Shown here in pieces: positions 35,347 to 44,119 of a stretch of DNA of 64,000 nucleotides; position 1 is the stretch's first letter, and the number at the start of each line of letters is the position of its first letter. The translations under genes and the position numbers were made by a program. The notes under the pieces are model-generated. The model did not search any database. It was not told where the DNA came from and saw only the letters and a program-made list of their open reading frames with translations. Source of the DNA: an uncultured Acidimicrobiaceae bacterium (lineage in GTDB: Bacteria; Actinomycetota; Acidimicrobiia; Acidimicrobiales; UBA10347); the NCBI GenBank assembly GCA_905182135.1, contig CAJJAG010000003.1, positions 310,001-374,000 on the forward strand. Direction: 5' to 3'.

Positions 35347-37164
35347 CTAGATGTCGAGCACGAGGCGGTCGCCTGCAGCCCGTGACACACACGTCATGAT
35401 CTGGTCGCCGGCGTCTCGCTCGCTCTGTTTCAGGTGAACGTCTTGATGATCGATCTTGCCTTCGATGACCGGCACTACGCATGTGCCACACGCTCCTTGT
35501 TCGCAGGACGACGGCATTGCGATGCCCGAGTCGCGAAGGATCTGGAGAATCGACTTGCCGGGCGGTACGTGCAGGTTGACGGCGGAGCGGGCGAGCGCAA
35601 TCTCGAAGCTTGACGAGTTATCGATCTCGGTGGTGTTTTTGAAGTACTCGAAGTGCACAGCCTGGTCAGGCCAGCCGGCAGCAGTTGCAATCGTGCGGGC
35701 TGTTTCGAGCATTGGGCCCGGTCCGCAGATGTATACCTGGTTGGCGTGCCCGTAGCCGTCGAGCAGGCGTGCAAGTTCAGCGCCGGTCTCGTCGGGAGAT
35801 AAGCCAACGTGGGTGGTCACCGCATCACCAAGCTCGGAGCGGATCTCTTCGAATGCAAGATGTTCATCGGCTTGTGCGAAGTAGTGCAATTCGAACGCCA
35901 GGCCCATGGGCTTGAGCGCTTGGGCCATCGCCAGCATGGGCGTCACGCCAATACCGCCGGCAACTAGCACTGTGCGAAGTGAATCGCGCCGGAGAGGGAA
36001 GTTGTTGCGAGGCTCCGAAATCGCGAGCACATCGCCCTCGCGCACCGTGTTGTGTAGACATTGTGAGCCACCAGTTGAGTCGGCTTCGAGCTTGACACCA
36101 ATGCGATAACTTGATGTGTCGCCTGGGCCATTGGTGAGTGAGTACTGACGTACCAAACCGTTAGGTAGGTGCACATCGAGGTGAGCGCCCGGCTGAAAAG
36201 TAGGTAGCGGGTCGCCAACCGACACGAGTTCGAAGCCGACGATGTCTTGAGCTGTTATCCACTTGCGAGCGACCTGTACCCGCAACGGTGCTTGGCGATC
36301 GAGCATTGGCTCTGGCATGACCGAGAGTGCGAGCGACACCTGGTTGATCGTGGCCACCATCGGTTCTGGCGGTGGCAGTTGTGCCGCTGCGGTTTCGGCT
36401 GCGATCACTAGTTTGCCGAGTGCAGTTGCGTGATGGCGAAGCACCCCAAGCTGTTCGACTTGGGCGGGCACCTCGGTCAGCACGGCTCGAATGATCGAAC
36501 GATCCGAGTCCACCGGTTGCACGAAGAACACTGCAGTACTTGATTCCGTAGTGTCCGTCTCGGTTGAGGTGAGGGCGGTTGAGGTGAGGGCTATGGCGTA
36601 GTCGTTGACCTCAGTCGCCGTCATTCGCGCAGTGTTGGCATCAAGCGATGCGACTGGTTGGAAGCGATGTTGGCGGAGCTGGTCGAGCACGACCTGAGAA
36701 GGAGCGTTCACGGGCAGGTTTCGCAGCGTGAATGGGGTGCCGTCGTCGAGCGCAGCCACGATGGGCGGTTTGCCGATTGGGTCTTCGCCTGACCACACCA
36801 GCCCGTATTTCTCGACGGCGGCAAACGTGCGATTACATATCGTACGAGCGGGAGCGTCGGCGGGGTGCGCAGGTATGTACGTACAGCCAGCCGATCGGTT
36901 CGAGTAACGCCAACCGTGATAGCGACACGTGAGTTCGGTGCCGTCGTTGGTGCCGATCGATAGTCGTACACCGCGATGTAGGCAGCGGTTTTCCCACACG
37001 TTGATGAACTCATCGTCGGCTCGCCAGATCGCGACTTCGCGACCAAGTAATTGGCCGTGGAAAATATGGCGGTGCGGCAGATCGAGCATGGTTGCCACCG
37101 GATGCCACAGTGTCGTTGGGTCGGTCAGTGTCGTTGGGTCGGTCAGTGTCGTTGGGTCGGTCAT
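35347..37164 (-). CDS. Oxygenase reductase with N-terminal Rieske domain (NdmD-like)
   Basis: 605 residues with three redox modules. Rieske [2Fe-2S]: C61-x-H63 (RCLHRG) and C80-x2-H83 (CRYHGW). After a spacer of about 180 residues comes a ferredoxin reductase: RQYSLTNGP for the flavin and VAGGIGVTPMLAMA plus YICGPGPMLETA for NAD(P)H. The C-terminus is a plant-type [2Fe-2S] ferredoxin with C554, C559, C562 and C592 (CEQGACGTC). This order matches NdmD of Pseudomonas, which lends its Rieske cluster to the Rieske-less NdmC. The N-terminus holds three copies of TDPTTL. ATG 37164 overlaps the stop of the upstream catalytic-subunit gene (ATGA), supporting coupling. Confidence 0.92.
   Translation of the reverse strand: MTDPTTLTDPTTLTDPTTLWHPVATMLDLPHRHIFHGQLLGREVAIWRADDEFINVWENRCLHRGVRLSIGTNDGTELTCRYHGWRYSNRSAGCTYIPAHPADAPARTICNRTFAAVEKYGLVWSGEDPIGKPPIVAALDDGTPFTLRNLPVNAPSQVVLDQLRQHRFQPVASLDANTARMTATEVNDYAIALTSTALTSTETDTTESSTAVFFVQPVDSDRSIIRAVLTEVPAQVEQLGVLRHHATALGKLVIAAETAAAQLPPPEPMVATINQVSLALSVMPEPMLDRQAPLRVQVARKWITAQDIVGFELVSVGDPLPTFQPGAHLDVHLPNGLVRQYSLTNGPGDTSSYRIGVKLEADSTGGSQCLHNTVREGDVLAISEPRNNFPLRRDSLRTVLVAGGIGVTPMLAMAQALKPMGLAFELHYFAQADEHLAFEEIRSELGDAVTTHVGLSPDETGAELARLLDGYGHANQVYICGPGPMLETARTIATAAGWPDQAVHFEYFKNTTEIDNSSSFEIALARSAVNLHVPPGKSILQILRDSGIAMPSSCEQGACGTCVVPVIEGKIDHQDVHLKQSERDAGDQIMTCVSRAAGDRLVLDI
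37108..37161 (-). repeat. Three perfect tandem copies of an 18-base unit
   Basis: The unit CAGTGTCGTTGGGTCGGT occurs at 37108-37125, 37126-37143 and 37144-37161. It lies just inside the start codon of the reductase and encodes TDPTTL three times. Eighteen bases keeps the frame, so copy-number change would alter only the length of a flexible N-terminal tail. Confidence 0.95.
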
Positions 37165-38063
37165 GAGGTCACGCTTGCCGAGGTTGGGCTCACTGGGATT
37201 ACGCCGTAGGTGACACCAAGGTCCGACAGCCAACGCCGGTACGCGATGGCGACCTTGTCGGCTCGGATGGGCGTCTCTGCCCGCGAGTCCAGCGGTAACA
37301 GCTTGGGGTGCTGGTTCTCGAGGATTGGTTTGTCTTGGCCGAAAATTGTCTGCTGGAACTTGCGGATGGCCGCGTCGGTATTATCCGGGTCGAGCAGGGA
37401 CAAGAACATGTGTGCCTCGATTCGGTCCTGCGCAGTTGGTCGACAGAACAGAGCGATTACGTCCATGCGGTCTTTGTCAAGTGGTGTGGTTTTGTACAAG
37501 ATCACGCAGAACGGGTGGGGTACCCGGTAGAGGTAGTCGCTCATCTGCCCTTCGGTCGAGGTTGTCGCTGCACGAGGTTGATAGAAGACGCACTCGGTTG
37601 CCCACACGTCGTTGGTGTCGGGGTCGATGTGCACGTCGTACTCGACGACCTCGGTGTGCGGCTCGGCGCCCAGCACATCGGTATGCACAAAAGGGAAATG
37701 GCCCATGTCTAGGAAGTTCTCAACCGCCCGTGGAGCAGATACGTGCACACCAATGGTGCCTGCGTGCACATTGCGGCGATCAGGCTCGCTGAATTCAGGG
37801 ATGGCGAAGAGTCTGTCGGGGGGCGAACCCAAACATGTCCACACGTACAAGTACTCGACGAGTATTGGCAGTGGCGTGGCGTCTGCATCAGCGGTTAGCC
37901 ACACCACAGGATCGCCATTAGCATCAAGTCGATAGCTGAGTTGCTCACCCAGCAACACTGCGGTGTTCGGCTGGTCTGTGGTTATTTCATCAAGCGGTAG
38001 CAGCGGGTGCCACTGGTCAAGAATGACCGGATCTGTGCATGTAGTTGCAACGTTTGCCGTCAA
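37161..38063 (-). CDS. Rieske-less oxygenase catalytic subunit (NdmC-like)
   Basis: 300 residues of the aromatic-ring-hydroxylating/VanA-type oxygenase catalytic domain. NFLDMGHFPFVH holds bridging Asp119 and iron ligands His122 and His127. The N-terminal 80 residues still follow the Rieske fold (DQWHPLLPLDEI, GEQLSYRLDANGDPVVW, YLYVWTCLG), but the two Cys/His loops are missing, so electrons must come from another Rieske centre. The next gene supplies it. Architecture and length fit NdmC, the 7-methylxanthine N7-demethylase. I choose TTG 38063, with GAGG upstream and agreement with the paralogue's start; the frame is open to 38159 without homology. Confidence 0.88.
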   Translation of the reverse strand: MTANVATTCTDPVILDQWHPLLPLDEITTDQPNTAVLLGEQLSYRLDANGDPVVWLTADADATPLPILVEYLYVWTCLGSPPDRLFAIPEFSEPDRRNVHAGTIGVHVSAPRAVENFLDMGHFPFVHTDVLGAEPHTEVVEYDVHIDPDTNDVWATECVFYQPRAATTSTEGQMSDYLYRVPHPFCVILYKTTPLDKDRMDVIALFCRPTAQDRIEAHMFLSLLDPDNTDAAIRKFQQTIFGQDKPILENQHPKLLPLDSRAETPIRADKVAIAYRRWLSDLGVTYGVIPVSPTSASVTS

Positions 38064-38091
38064 AGGGGCCTCATCCCAGGTTGATGATTGG

Positions 38092-38144
38092 AAGCTATCG
38101 CCGGACCGCGAAAGTGTCAAAGTGGTTAACCCTTCAGTTAACCC
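38092..38144 (-). promoter_or_regulatory. Putative internal promoter with GTTAACCC direct repeats
   Basis: On the reverse strand TTGACA (38115-38120) and TAGCTT (38092-38097) are 17 bases apart, placing a start about 20 bases before the TTG of the NdmC-like gene. Just upstream of the -35 box are two copies of GTTAACCC (forward-strand 38125-38132 and 38137-38144), 12 bases apart, candidate regulator sites. The -10 match is weak. Confidence 0.45.
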
Positions 38145-38169
38145 TCTGGAAATATACAAACGGGATCAG

Positions 38170-39162
38170 TTAGCTGCCTACGGTCAAGGCTGCGAATTTT
38201 TCGGCGAGGTAGTCCATGGCTGCGATGGGTTCATAGCGTGCCGGGTTCTCGGTACTCACGCACGTCTCGAAGGGTTCGATAACGGCATCGGCGTCGGGTT
38301 CGTGGAAGAAAATCAGGCTGATTAATTCCTCGTTTGGCGCTCCGGCCATCGGCGGCAATACGCGGTGTTCATTTGAGCACCAGCGATCGTTGGTCCACTG
38401 ACGTAACATGTCGCCGGTGTTGATGATGAGGCTCCCATCGACACAAGGTGCGTCGACCCAGTTCCCATCGTCGTTGAGCACTTGCAGACCGCCTACACCA
38501 GGTTGGCGATCAAGAATCGTGAGGGTCCCGAAGTCGGTATGTGGGCCAATCCGGTATTGACCTTCGGCTGGATCTTCTCGGGTGAACGGCCAGTACCAGT
38601 TCAGCGTTCCGGTCGCTGTGGTGTTGCGACAGTGGTCGAGCAGGTGGTCTTGCTCGAGGCCCAATGCGAGCGCAAACAGCTGGAGCAACTCATCAGCGAG
38701 TCGCAGAGCTTCACGCCAGAAGAGTTCTGCAGCCGGTTGCAGAGTCGACGGCGCAGAAGGCCACTGGTTCGGGGCGTACCACGTCGGGTGTTCGGCGCGC
38801 AGCGACTCATCGCGAACGTCGACCGTTCCATAGGCGAAGGTTTCCTTGAGGTCGGGCGGTGTGTCGACACCATAAGTAGCGGCGTTGGACTCTTTGCCTC
38901 CACCGATCCAACCTCGGTACGCATCATTGATCGGCGTCAACTTTGCCTTTTCGGCTTCGGGTTGATGGAAGAAGTCGGTGCAAGCAGCTCTTGCCTCAGC
39001 AAGCACTAGCGGGTCGATCCCATGGTTAACCACGACTAAGAAGCCGCATCGCTGCAGCTGGGCGTCTACCGTCGCCGCAAGTTCAGCGCGTGCCGAGTCG
39101 TCACCGTCGAACCAGGGTGCGAGATCGATGAGAGGAATGAAATTCTCGTCTGAACTGGTCAT
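38170..39162 (-). CDS. 2-oxoglutarate/Fe(II) oxygenase, isopenicillin N synthase family
   Basis: 330 residues. IPLIDLAPWFDG and RCGFLVVVNHGIDP form the DIOX_N part; GPHTDFGTLTIL (HxD), SNEHRV (distal His) and a following ISLIFFHEP (where Arg would usually bind 2-oxoglutarate; here LISLIFF lacks the common RxS, so cofactor binding may differ). It sits inside the importer/demethylase operon, 15 bases after the permease and about 100 before the NdmC-like gene. Thymine 7-hydroxylase and other methyl oxidases belong to this family, so oxidation of a methylated nucleobase is a reasonable inference. Confidence 0.9.
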   Translation of the reverse strand: MTSSDENFIPLIDLAPWFDGDDSARAELAATVDAQLQRCGFLVVVNHGIDPLVLAEARAACTDFFHQPEAEKAKLTPINDAYRGWIGGGKESNAATYGVDTPPDLKETFAYGTVDVRDESLRAEHPTWYAPNQWPSAPSTLQPAAELFWREALRLADELLQLFALALGLEQDHLLDHCRNTTATGTLNWYWPFTREDPAEGQYRIGPHTDFGTLTILDRQPGVGGLQVLNDDGNWVDAPCVDGSLIINTGDMLRQWTNDRWCSNEHRVLPPMAGAPNEELISLIFFHEPDADAVIEPFETCVSTENPARYEPIAAMDYLAEKFAALTVGS

Positions 39163-39177
39163 GGTTGCCTCTGATAT

Positions 39178-40125
39178 CTATCGAGCTTCGCGGGAATAGG
39201 GTTGGGCCAACGCCGCTGGAGCGGCGAGCCGTCTGGCCCGGTTTGGACTCGCCGAGACGGCGATGACGACGAGATAGGCGGCGATGAAGGGCATCATCTT
39301 CAAGAAGTCAGATGGCACGTTGACTTGCGCCAACTGCAACGTGAAACCCAGTCCGTTCAATCCACCGAATGCAAGTGCCCCGATCAATGCCAGCCACGGT
39401 CGCCATCCGGCCAAGATCACGAGTGCGACAGCGATCCAACCAATGCCAGCCGTCAGCCCGTTCTGCCAGGTACCGACGATGGCTACGGTAAGATAGGCGC
39501 CGCCAGCACCCGCCCCGAACCCGCCGATTGCCGTGGCGATGTAGCGCATCTTTGTAACCGAGATGCCGGCAGCGTCGGCAGAAGCTGGATCTTCGCCAAC
39601 GGCTCGTAACGCCAGACCGACTGCCGTGCGGTTCAGCACATAGGTGGCAGTGATCACGGCTATTACGCCGAGGTAGACGACCAGGTCATGGCCGAACAGG
39701 ATTGGCCCGATGGCGGGAAGGTCACGTAAGGCACTCGGAAAGAGTGGTGTTACATCGACACCGTTACGGGCTGACAACAAGCTGGGTTCGCCACTGGTGC
39801 CGATAAAGGATGAGAACCCGGATCCAACGATTACAAGTGACAGCCCCGATACTGTCTGGTCGACGCGTAAGGTCACCGCGAGCACCGCATGAATGAGTGC
39901 GAGCGCAACACCGCCTAGCCCGCCAATGATGATGGCCACGATCAGGCTGCCTGTTGTGTTGCCGGCCCAGAAACCAATAACGGCACCCATGAGCATCATG
40001 CCTTCGATACCCAGATTCATGACCCCTGATCGATTCGTGATGATCTCGCCAAGCGCGGCGAACAAGATGGGCGTTGAGGCGACTATGGCACTCGCAATCG
40101 AGAGGATCACGACACTGTCGTTCAT
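39178..40125 (-). CDS. Nucleoside-type ABC importer permease (NupQ/YufQ-like)
   Basis: 315 residues, about nine helices. ALGEIITNRSGVMNLGIEGM and LALRAVGEDPASADAAGISV (coupling helix) are typical of the permeases that work with BMP-type binding proteins. ATG 40125 overlaps the stop of the other permease (ATGA). Characterised members (NupNOPQ, Pnr) import purine nucleosides; nucleobase transport is also possible. Confidence 0.92.
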   Translation of the reverse strand: MNDSVVILSIASAIVASTPILFAALGEIITNRSGVMNLGIEGMMLMGAVIGFWAGNTTGSLIVAIIIGGLGGVALALIHAVLAVTLRVDQTVSGLSLVIVGSGFSSFIGTSGEPSLLSARNGVDVTPLFPSALRDLPAIGPILFGHDLVVYLGVIAVITATYVLNRTAVGLALRAVGEDPASADAAGISVTKMRYIATAIGGFGAGAGGAYLTVAIVGTWQNGLTAGIGWIAVALVILAGWRPWLALIGALAFGGLNGLGFTLQLAQVNVPSDFLKMMPFIAAYLVVIAVSASPNRARRLAAPAALAQPYSREAR

Positions 40126-41243
40126 ATTGCTGCCTTGATCTCCGAGGTCGGAGGCGACCCGGTTGCGCTCGTGTCTGGGTGGGCGAGGCTGACGGTATTG
40201 GTGACAAAGAACTCGCCTGCAGTCACGGTTAGGAAGATCAGGCCCTGAAGCAGGAAGACAACTTCGACGTCAATGCCGATCGATTGAAGCCGACTACCAG
40301 AGGTAGCGATCGCTGCCAAGAAGATGGAGACGGGAACGACGCCAAGTGGGTTGGACCGGGCGACTACCGCAACGATGATGCCGGTGAAACCAATATTGCT
40401 GGTTAAAGCGATTGGCTCGAGGCCCTTTGTCACGCCACTGACCTCGCTCACGCCGGCAATTGCTGCGAGCGCACCCGAGAGTGCAAGCACGGCCATGGTC
40501 TTGCGACGAACGCTCATGCCGGCATAACGCGCAGCACGGGGCGAGTCGCCAATAGTGCGGATCTGAAAGCCCCACGATGTCTTGCGCAACAGCCACCACA
40601 AAAAGATGGCGGCCACGATCGCGATGATGATCCCAATATGAAGACGCCCCGAGATACTTGGCATGATGGCGGATTCAGGCAGACGCTTTCCGCCCGGTAC
40701 CGGACGCCGAGGATCTCGCCAGAAGCTGCGTGAACCAAAGATCAGCCAGTTCATCAGCGACAGCGCGATGAAGTTGAGCATCAAGGTGGTGATGATCTCG
40801 TCGGCGTTGAAGTACGCCTTGGGAATTGCAGCGAGTAGCGCCCAGCAGGCACCGGCCAATGCACCGACGATGAGCATGGCACTCAGCATGAGCGGTGTTG
40901 GTGTGCTGGCCGGTAACGCAAGTCCGACCCAGCTGGCGCCAATAGCTCCCAGGTAGAGCTGGCCTTCGCCACCGATGTTGTAGACCCGCATTTGAAACGC
41001 AACCGCAGCGGCAAGGCCGGTCAGAATCAGTGGCGTGGCAAGTGCCAGCGTGCGTGACTGTGCCTTCCAGCCGTTGAGGCTGGAGTCGAACATCGTGCGA
41101 TACGCCTCGATCGGATCATTGCCGGCGAAGGCAAGAATTATCGCGCCCAGCAGTAACGCGAAAGCTAGCGCTCCCAGTGGCACGCCAAATCGCACTTCGG
41201 GTCCGGTGACGCCTCTGGGCATGACGCGCAGACGGTTTCTCAT
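40122..41243 (-). CDS. Nucleoside-type ABC importer permease (NupP/YufP-like)
   Basis: 373 residues, about ten helices. ATPLILTGLAAAVAFQMRVYNIGGEGQLYLGA, seen here as TPLILTGLAAAVAFQMRVYN, is the family core; IRTIGDSPRAARYAGMSV is the coupling helix facing the ATPase. Overlaps both neighbours by four bases (ATGA on each side), so the ATPase and the two permeases are translated as a unit. Confidence 0.92.
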   Translation of the reverse strand: MRNRLRVMPRGVTGPEVRFGVPLGALAFALLLGAIILAFAGNDPIEAYRTMFDSSLNGWKAQSRTLALATPLILTGLAAAVAFQMRVYNIGGEGQLYLGAIGASWVGLALPASTPTPLMLSAMLIVGALAGACWALLAAIPKAYFNADEIITTLMLNFIALSLMNWLIFGSRSFWRDPRRPVPGGKRLPESAIMPSISGRLHIGIIIAIVAAIFLWWLLRKTSWGFQIRTIGDSPRAARYAGMSVRRKTMAVLALSGALAAIAGVSEVSGVTKGLEPIALTSNIGFTGIIVAVVARSNPLGVVPVSIFLAAIATSGSRLQSIGIDVEVVFLLQGLIFLTVTAGEFFVTNTVSLAHPDTSATGSPPTSEIKAAI

Positions 41244-42808
41244 GAGCCCGCCCTCGTCGATGTTGCTGTCGGGGTGTCTGTGGAGGCGATCTCGGCCCCA
41301 GATCCAGTCATGAGCAAGCCGATCTCGTCGAGATCGAGTTCATCGCTGGCGAAGGATCCGACGATGCGGCCTTTGAACATCACCAGCACGACATCGGACA
41401 CCTTGACGATCTCGTCGAGATCCTCGGAGAAGACCAAGACACCCCGTGTGGCCCGTTCGTTGATGATGTGTGACCGCACCGCTTCGGCGGCCGCCATATC
41501 CAGACCGCGAGTTGGGGCTGCGGCCAACAGCACCTGGTGGTCCTCATTGAGTTCGCGCGCAAGTATTGCTTTTTGCAGATTGCCGCCTGACATCAAGCTG
41601 ACCCGCATACCGCTGCGGTTACCGCGAACGTCAAACTTTTCGACCAACTCGTTCATGGTCTTCTCGATCGCGCTATCGGACAACACTCCGCGGCGAGAGT
41701 GCGGGGAACGGTCATAGCTCTTGAGAACAATGTTGTGTTCGAGTGGAAGCCCAGGAGCGAGCCCAACGCCCAATCGATCCTCGGGCACATAGGCGAGTCC
41801 GGCTTGAGCGGTCTGCTTCGGCCCAGCCGAGGTGCAGTTGGTTCCTGCGATTTCGATGGTGCCGCTGACCGGGCTTCGGAGTCCAGCGATGACCTCTTGG
41901 AGTTCTCGCTGGCCATTGCCAGCAACCCCAGCGACCCCAACGATCTGACCGCGCCGCACCGTAAAGGTGGCGTCGTCGACCGCCAGGAGCCCATGGTCAC
42001 CCTGCACGCTCACGCCCGACAGCGACAGCATCGGCTCGCCTACCTGTTGGGCCGCGTCATAGTTGGTTCTCTCGGCGGCGTTGCTATCGCCGAACATCAT
42101 CCGAGCGACTTCGGCTGGGGTAGTACTGGCGGTCGTAACCGAGCCAGCGTTGACGCCTCGCCGCAGGACGGTAATGCGGTCGGTGTAGGCCATGGTCTCG
42201 GCCATCTTGTGTGAAACGAGTACGACCGAGTGTCCCTTGGCGACCATGGTGGAGATCGCTTCAAAGAGCCGGTCGGTTTCTTGCGCCGCCAATACCGCGG
42301 TGGGCTCGTCGAGGATAAGGATCCGGGCACCTCTGAAGAGTTGCTTCAGGATTTCGACCCGCTGTTGCTCACCGACTGAGAGTTGCCAGATCGATGCCGT
42401 TGGATCGACATGCAGCCCGAATTCTTCGGCGAGGTCGGCGACCATCGATTCGACTTGGCGCATGGATCTGGGTCGCTGCTTCTTGTGCATACCGAGCACG
42501 ATATTTTGCGCCACCGTGAAGCTATCGACAAGACGAAAGTGTTGATAGACCATGCCAACGCCGTGTCTAGAGGCGTCCTGGGGTGAGCGAAATTGTACTG
42601 CTTCACCGTCGAGTGACACCGTGCCCGAATCAGGCCGATACAAACCCGACAGCACCGAACATAACGTCGACTTCCCGGCACCGTTTTCGCCAAGCAAGCC
42701 ATGAATTTCGCCACCCCGAAGGTCGAAATCGACCGAGTCGATGGCGGGTACGCCATAGAACGACTTGGTCAGATTTCGAACCTTGAGGTGGGGTGCTTCA
42801 CCAGCCAT
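41240..42808 (-). CDS. Nucleoside-type ABC importer ATPase with two nucleotide-binding domains (NupO/YufO-like)
   Basis: 522 residues with two ABC domains in one chain, the RbsA/YufO layout. Domain 1: Walker A GLLGENGAGKST, signature LSVGEQQRVEILK, Walker B ILILDEPTAVL. Domain 2 has a degenerate P-loop (GVAGVAGNGQRELQ), signature SGGNLQKAILARE and LAAAPTRGLD in place of the usual Walker B, consistent with one active and one structural site. It powers the two downstream permeases. The gap to the upstream binding-protein gene is 56 bases. Confidence 0.93.
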   Translation of the reverse strand: MAGEAPHLKVRNLTKSFYGVPAIDSVDFDLRGGEIHGLLGENGAGKSTLCSVLSGLYRPDSGTVSLDGEAVQFRSPQDASRHGVGMVYQHFRLVDSFTVAQNIVLGMHKKQRPRSMRQVESMVADLAEEFGLHVDPTASIWQLSVGEQQRVEILKQLFRGARILILDEPTAVLAAQETDRLFEAISTMVAKGHSVVLVSHKMAETMAYTDRITVLRRGVNAGSVTTASTTPAEVARMMFGDSNAAERTNYDAAQQVGEPMLSLSGVSVQGDHGLLAVDDATFTVRRGQIVGVAGVAGNGQRELQEVIAGLRSPVSGTIEIAGTNCTSAGPKQTAQAGLAYVPEDRLGVGLAPGLPLEHNIVLKSYDRSPHSRRGVLSDSAIEKTMNELVEKFDVRGNRSGMRVSLMSGGNLQKAILARELNEDHQVLLAAAPTRGLDMAAAEAVRSHIINERATRGVLVFSEDLDEIVKVSDVVLVMFKGRIVGSFASDELDLDEIGLLMTGSGAEIASTDTPTATSTRAGS

Positions 42809-42864
42809 ATCGCTCGATCACGTATAGCCGGCTCACGAGGCGGTCGCCAGCAGTCAACGCGAAA

Positions 42865-44019
42865 TCACCCGGCTGGTATCTCGCCAACGATACCTTCTAC
42901 CAACCACTGGCAGCAGGCACTGCGATCGCCGAACGCAATCGTCTCGCCCTCGGCGACGACGATGTTGCCCTGGTTGTCCTTGATGGGCCCAGCGAACATG
43001 TCGAAGGTACCGTCGAGGATTCCCGCGACGCGTTCGTCGATGAGATCGAGGGTTTCCTGGGTGACGTCGGGGCCGTAGGGCGCGAACTCGATCCAACCTT
43101 CTTTGAGACCACCATAAGACATGCCGGCCTCGAACTCGCCTGCCAGGATGGCGTCGATCTGTTCGATGTAGTAGGTGCTCCAGTCGAAGAGCAACGACGA
43201 TGCCCACGCCTCGGGTTCGAAGTCGGACCAGTCGTTGGTGTAGCCAATGACGTAACCGTCGTTCTGTGCCATGACGGTGGCGTAAACCTGCGAGCCAACC
43301 TCGTGAGCAATCACATCGGCGCCGGCATTGGCCAAAGCTTCAGCGGCCTGCTGCTCGATTGCAGGATCGAACCAGGTGTTGAGGTAGACAGCCCGGACTT
43401 CGGCGTCGGGGTTCACTTCACGAACACCGAGCGTGAAGGCGTTCAACGCACGATTGACCTCTTCAAATGAGAATCCGACCGGGTAACCGATGATGTTCGA
43501 TTTGGTGAGGCTGCCCGCCACAATCCCGTCCATGTAGCGACCGTCTTCGGAGGCTTGGGAGAAGTGCCCGACGTTGGGCTGGGGCTCGAAGCCGGACCAG
43601 GTCAAGAAGTAGACATCGGGATTTTCGGCGGCAACATCGATCATGTCGAACTGGTAGAAGGTGGTGCCGATCACCAGATTTGCGCCGGCGTCGACGGCGT
43701 CTTGGAAAGCGTTCGTTGCAGGCTGTCCTGGTTCAATCTCTTCAACAAAGCTGAAGTCGATACCGGGGAAATTGGCTTCTACCTTTCGACCACTGCGCAG
43801 GTGGGTCGTATTCCAACCACCATCTTCGGCTGACCCGTCAAGGATCATGACGACCTTGAAGTCGCTGTAATCGTCGGCTGCAGCTTGGTCTATCTCGGTC
43901 GAGGCCTCGGTGGTGGACGGGTCACTGCCGCCGCACGCTGCCGCGATCACACTCAAAGTTAGAAGGAGAGCTGTGAGCAGTCGAAAATGGGTACGCGGAC
44001 TCTTTTGCATGAGTGGCAT
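42865..44019 (-). CDS. BMP-family (PnrA-like) substrate-binding lipoprotein
   Basis: 384 residues. The signal peptide (LLTALLLTLSVIAAACGG) has a lipobox IAAAC, so the mature protein is a membrane-anchored lipoprotein. VVMILDGSAEDGGWNTTHLR, DAVDAGANLVIGTTFYQ and VGFSFEEVNRALNAFTLGVR follow the PnrA/BmpA fold, whose known members bind purine nucleosides. ATG 44019 has GGAAG five bases upstream. It is the first gene of the reverse operon extending to the GST-like gene, with a good promoter upstream. Confidence 0.92.
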   Translation of the reverse strand: MPLMQKSPRTHFRLLTALLLTLSVIAAACGGSDPSTTEASTEIDQAAADDYSDFKVVMILDGSAEDGGWNTTHLRSGRKVEANFPGIDFSFVEEIEPGQPATNAFQDAVDAGANLVIGTTFYQFDMIDVAAENPDVYFLTWSGFEPQPNVGHFSQASEDGRYMDGIVAGSLTKSNIIGYPVGFSFEEVNRALNAFTLGVREVNPDAEVRAVYLNTWFDPAIEQQAAEALANAGADVIAHEVGSQVYATVMAQNDGYVIGYTNDWSDFEPEAWASSLLFDWSTYYIEQIDAILAGEFEAGMSYGGLKEGWIEFAPYGPDVTQETLDLIDERVAGILDGTFDMFAGPIKDNQGNIVVAEGETIAFGDRSACCQWLVEGIVGEIPAG

Positions 44020-44045
44020 TATGGCTTCCAGCCTGTTTCGTTAGT

Positions 44046-44074
44046 ATTTTATGAACAAAGTTCTCGGGTATCAA
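44046..44074 (-). promoter_or_regulatory. Sigma70-like promoter of the importer/demethylase operon
   Basis: Reverse strand: TTGATA (44069-44074), a 17-base spacer, and TAAAAT (44046-44051), about 27 bases before the lipoprotein start codon. This is the best promoter match I found in the window. Confidence 0.7.
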
Positions 44075-44119
44075 CGAACCTTAACAGCCGTCACTTATCG
44101 ATAATGAAAACGTTCGTTG
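44072..44119. promoter_or_regulatory. Candidate operator pair: 8-bp inverted repeat over the -35 box
   Basis: CAACGAAC (44072-44079) and its exact reverse complement GTTCGTTG (44112-44119) have centres 40 bases apart, about four helical turns; the proximal arm overlaps the -35 element. This geometry would suit cooperative binding or looping by a repressor; no regulator gene is nearby. Confidence 0.45.
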
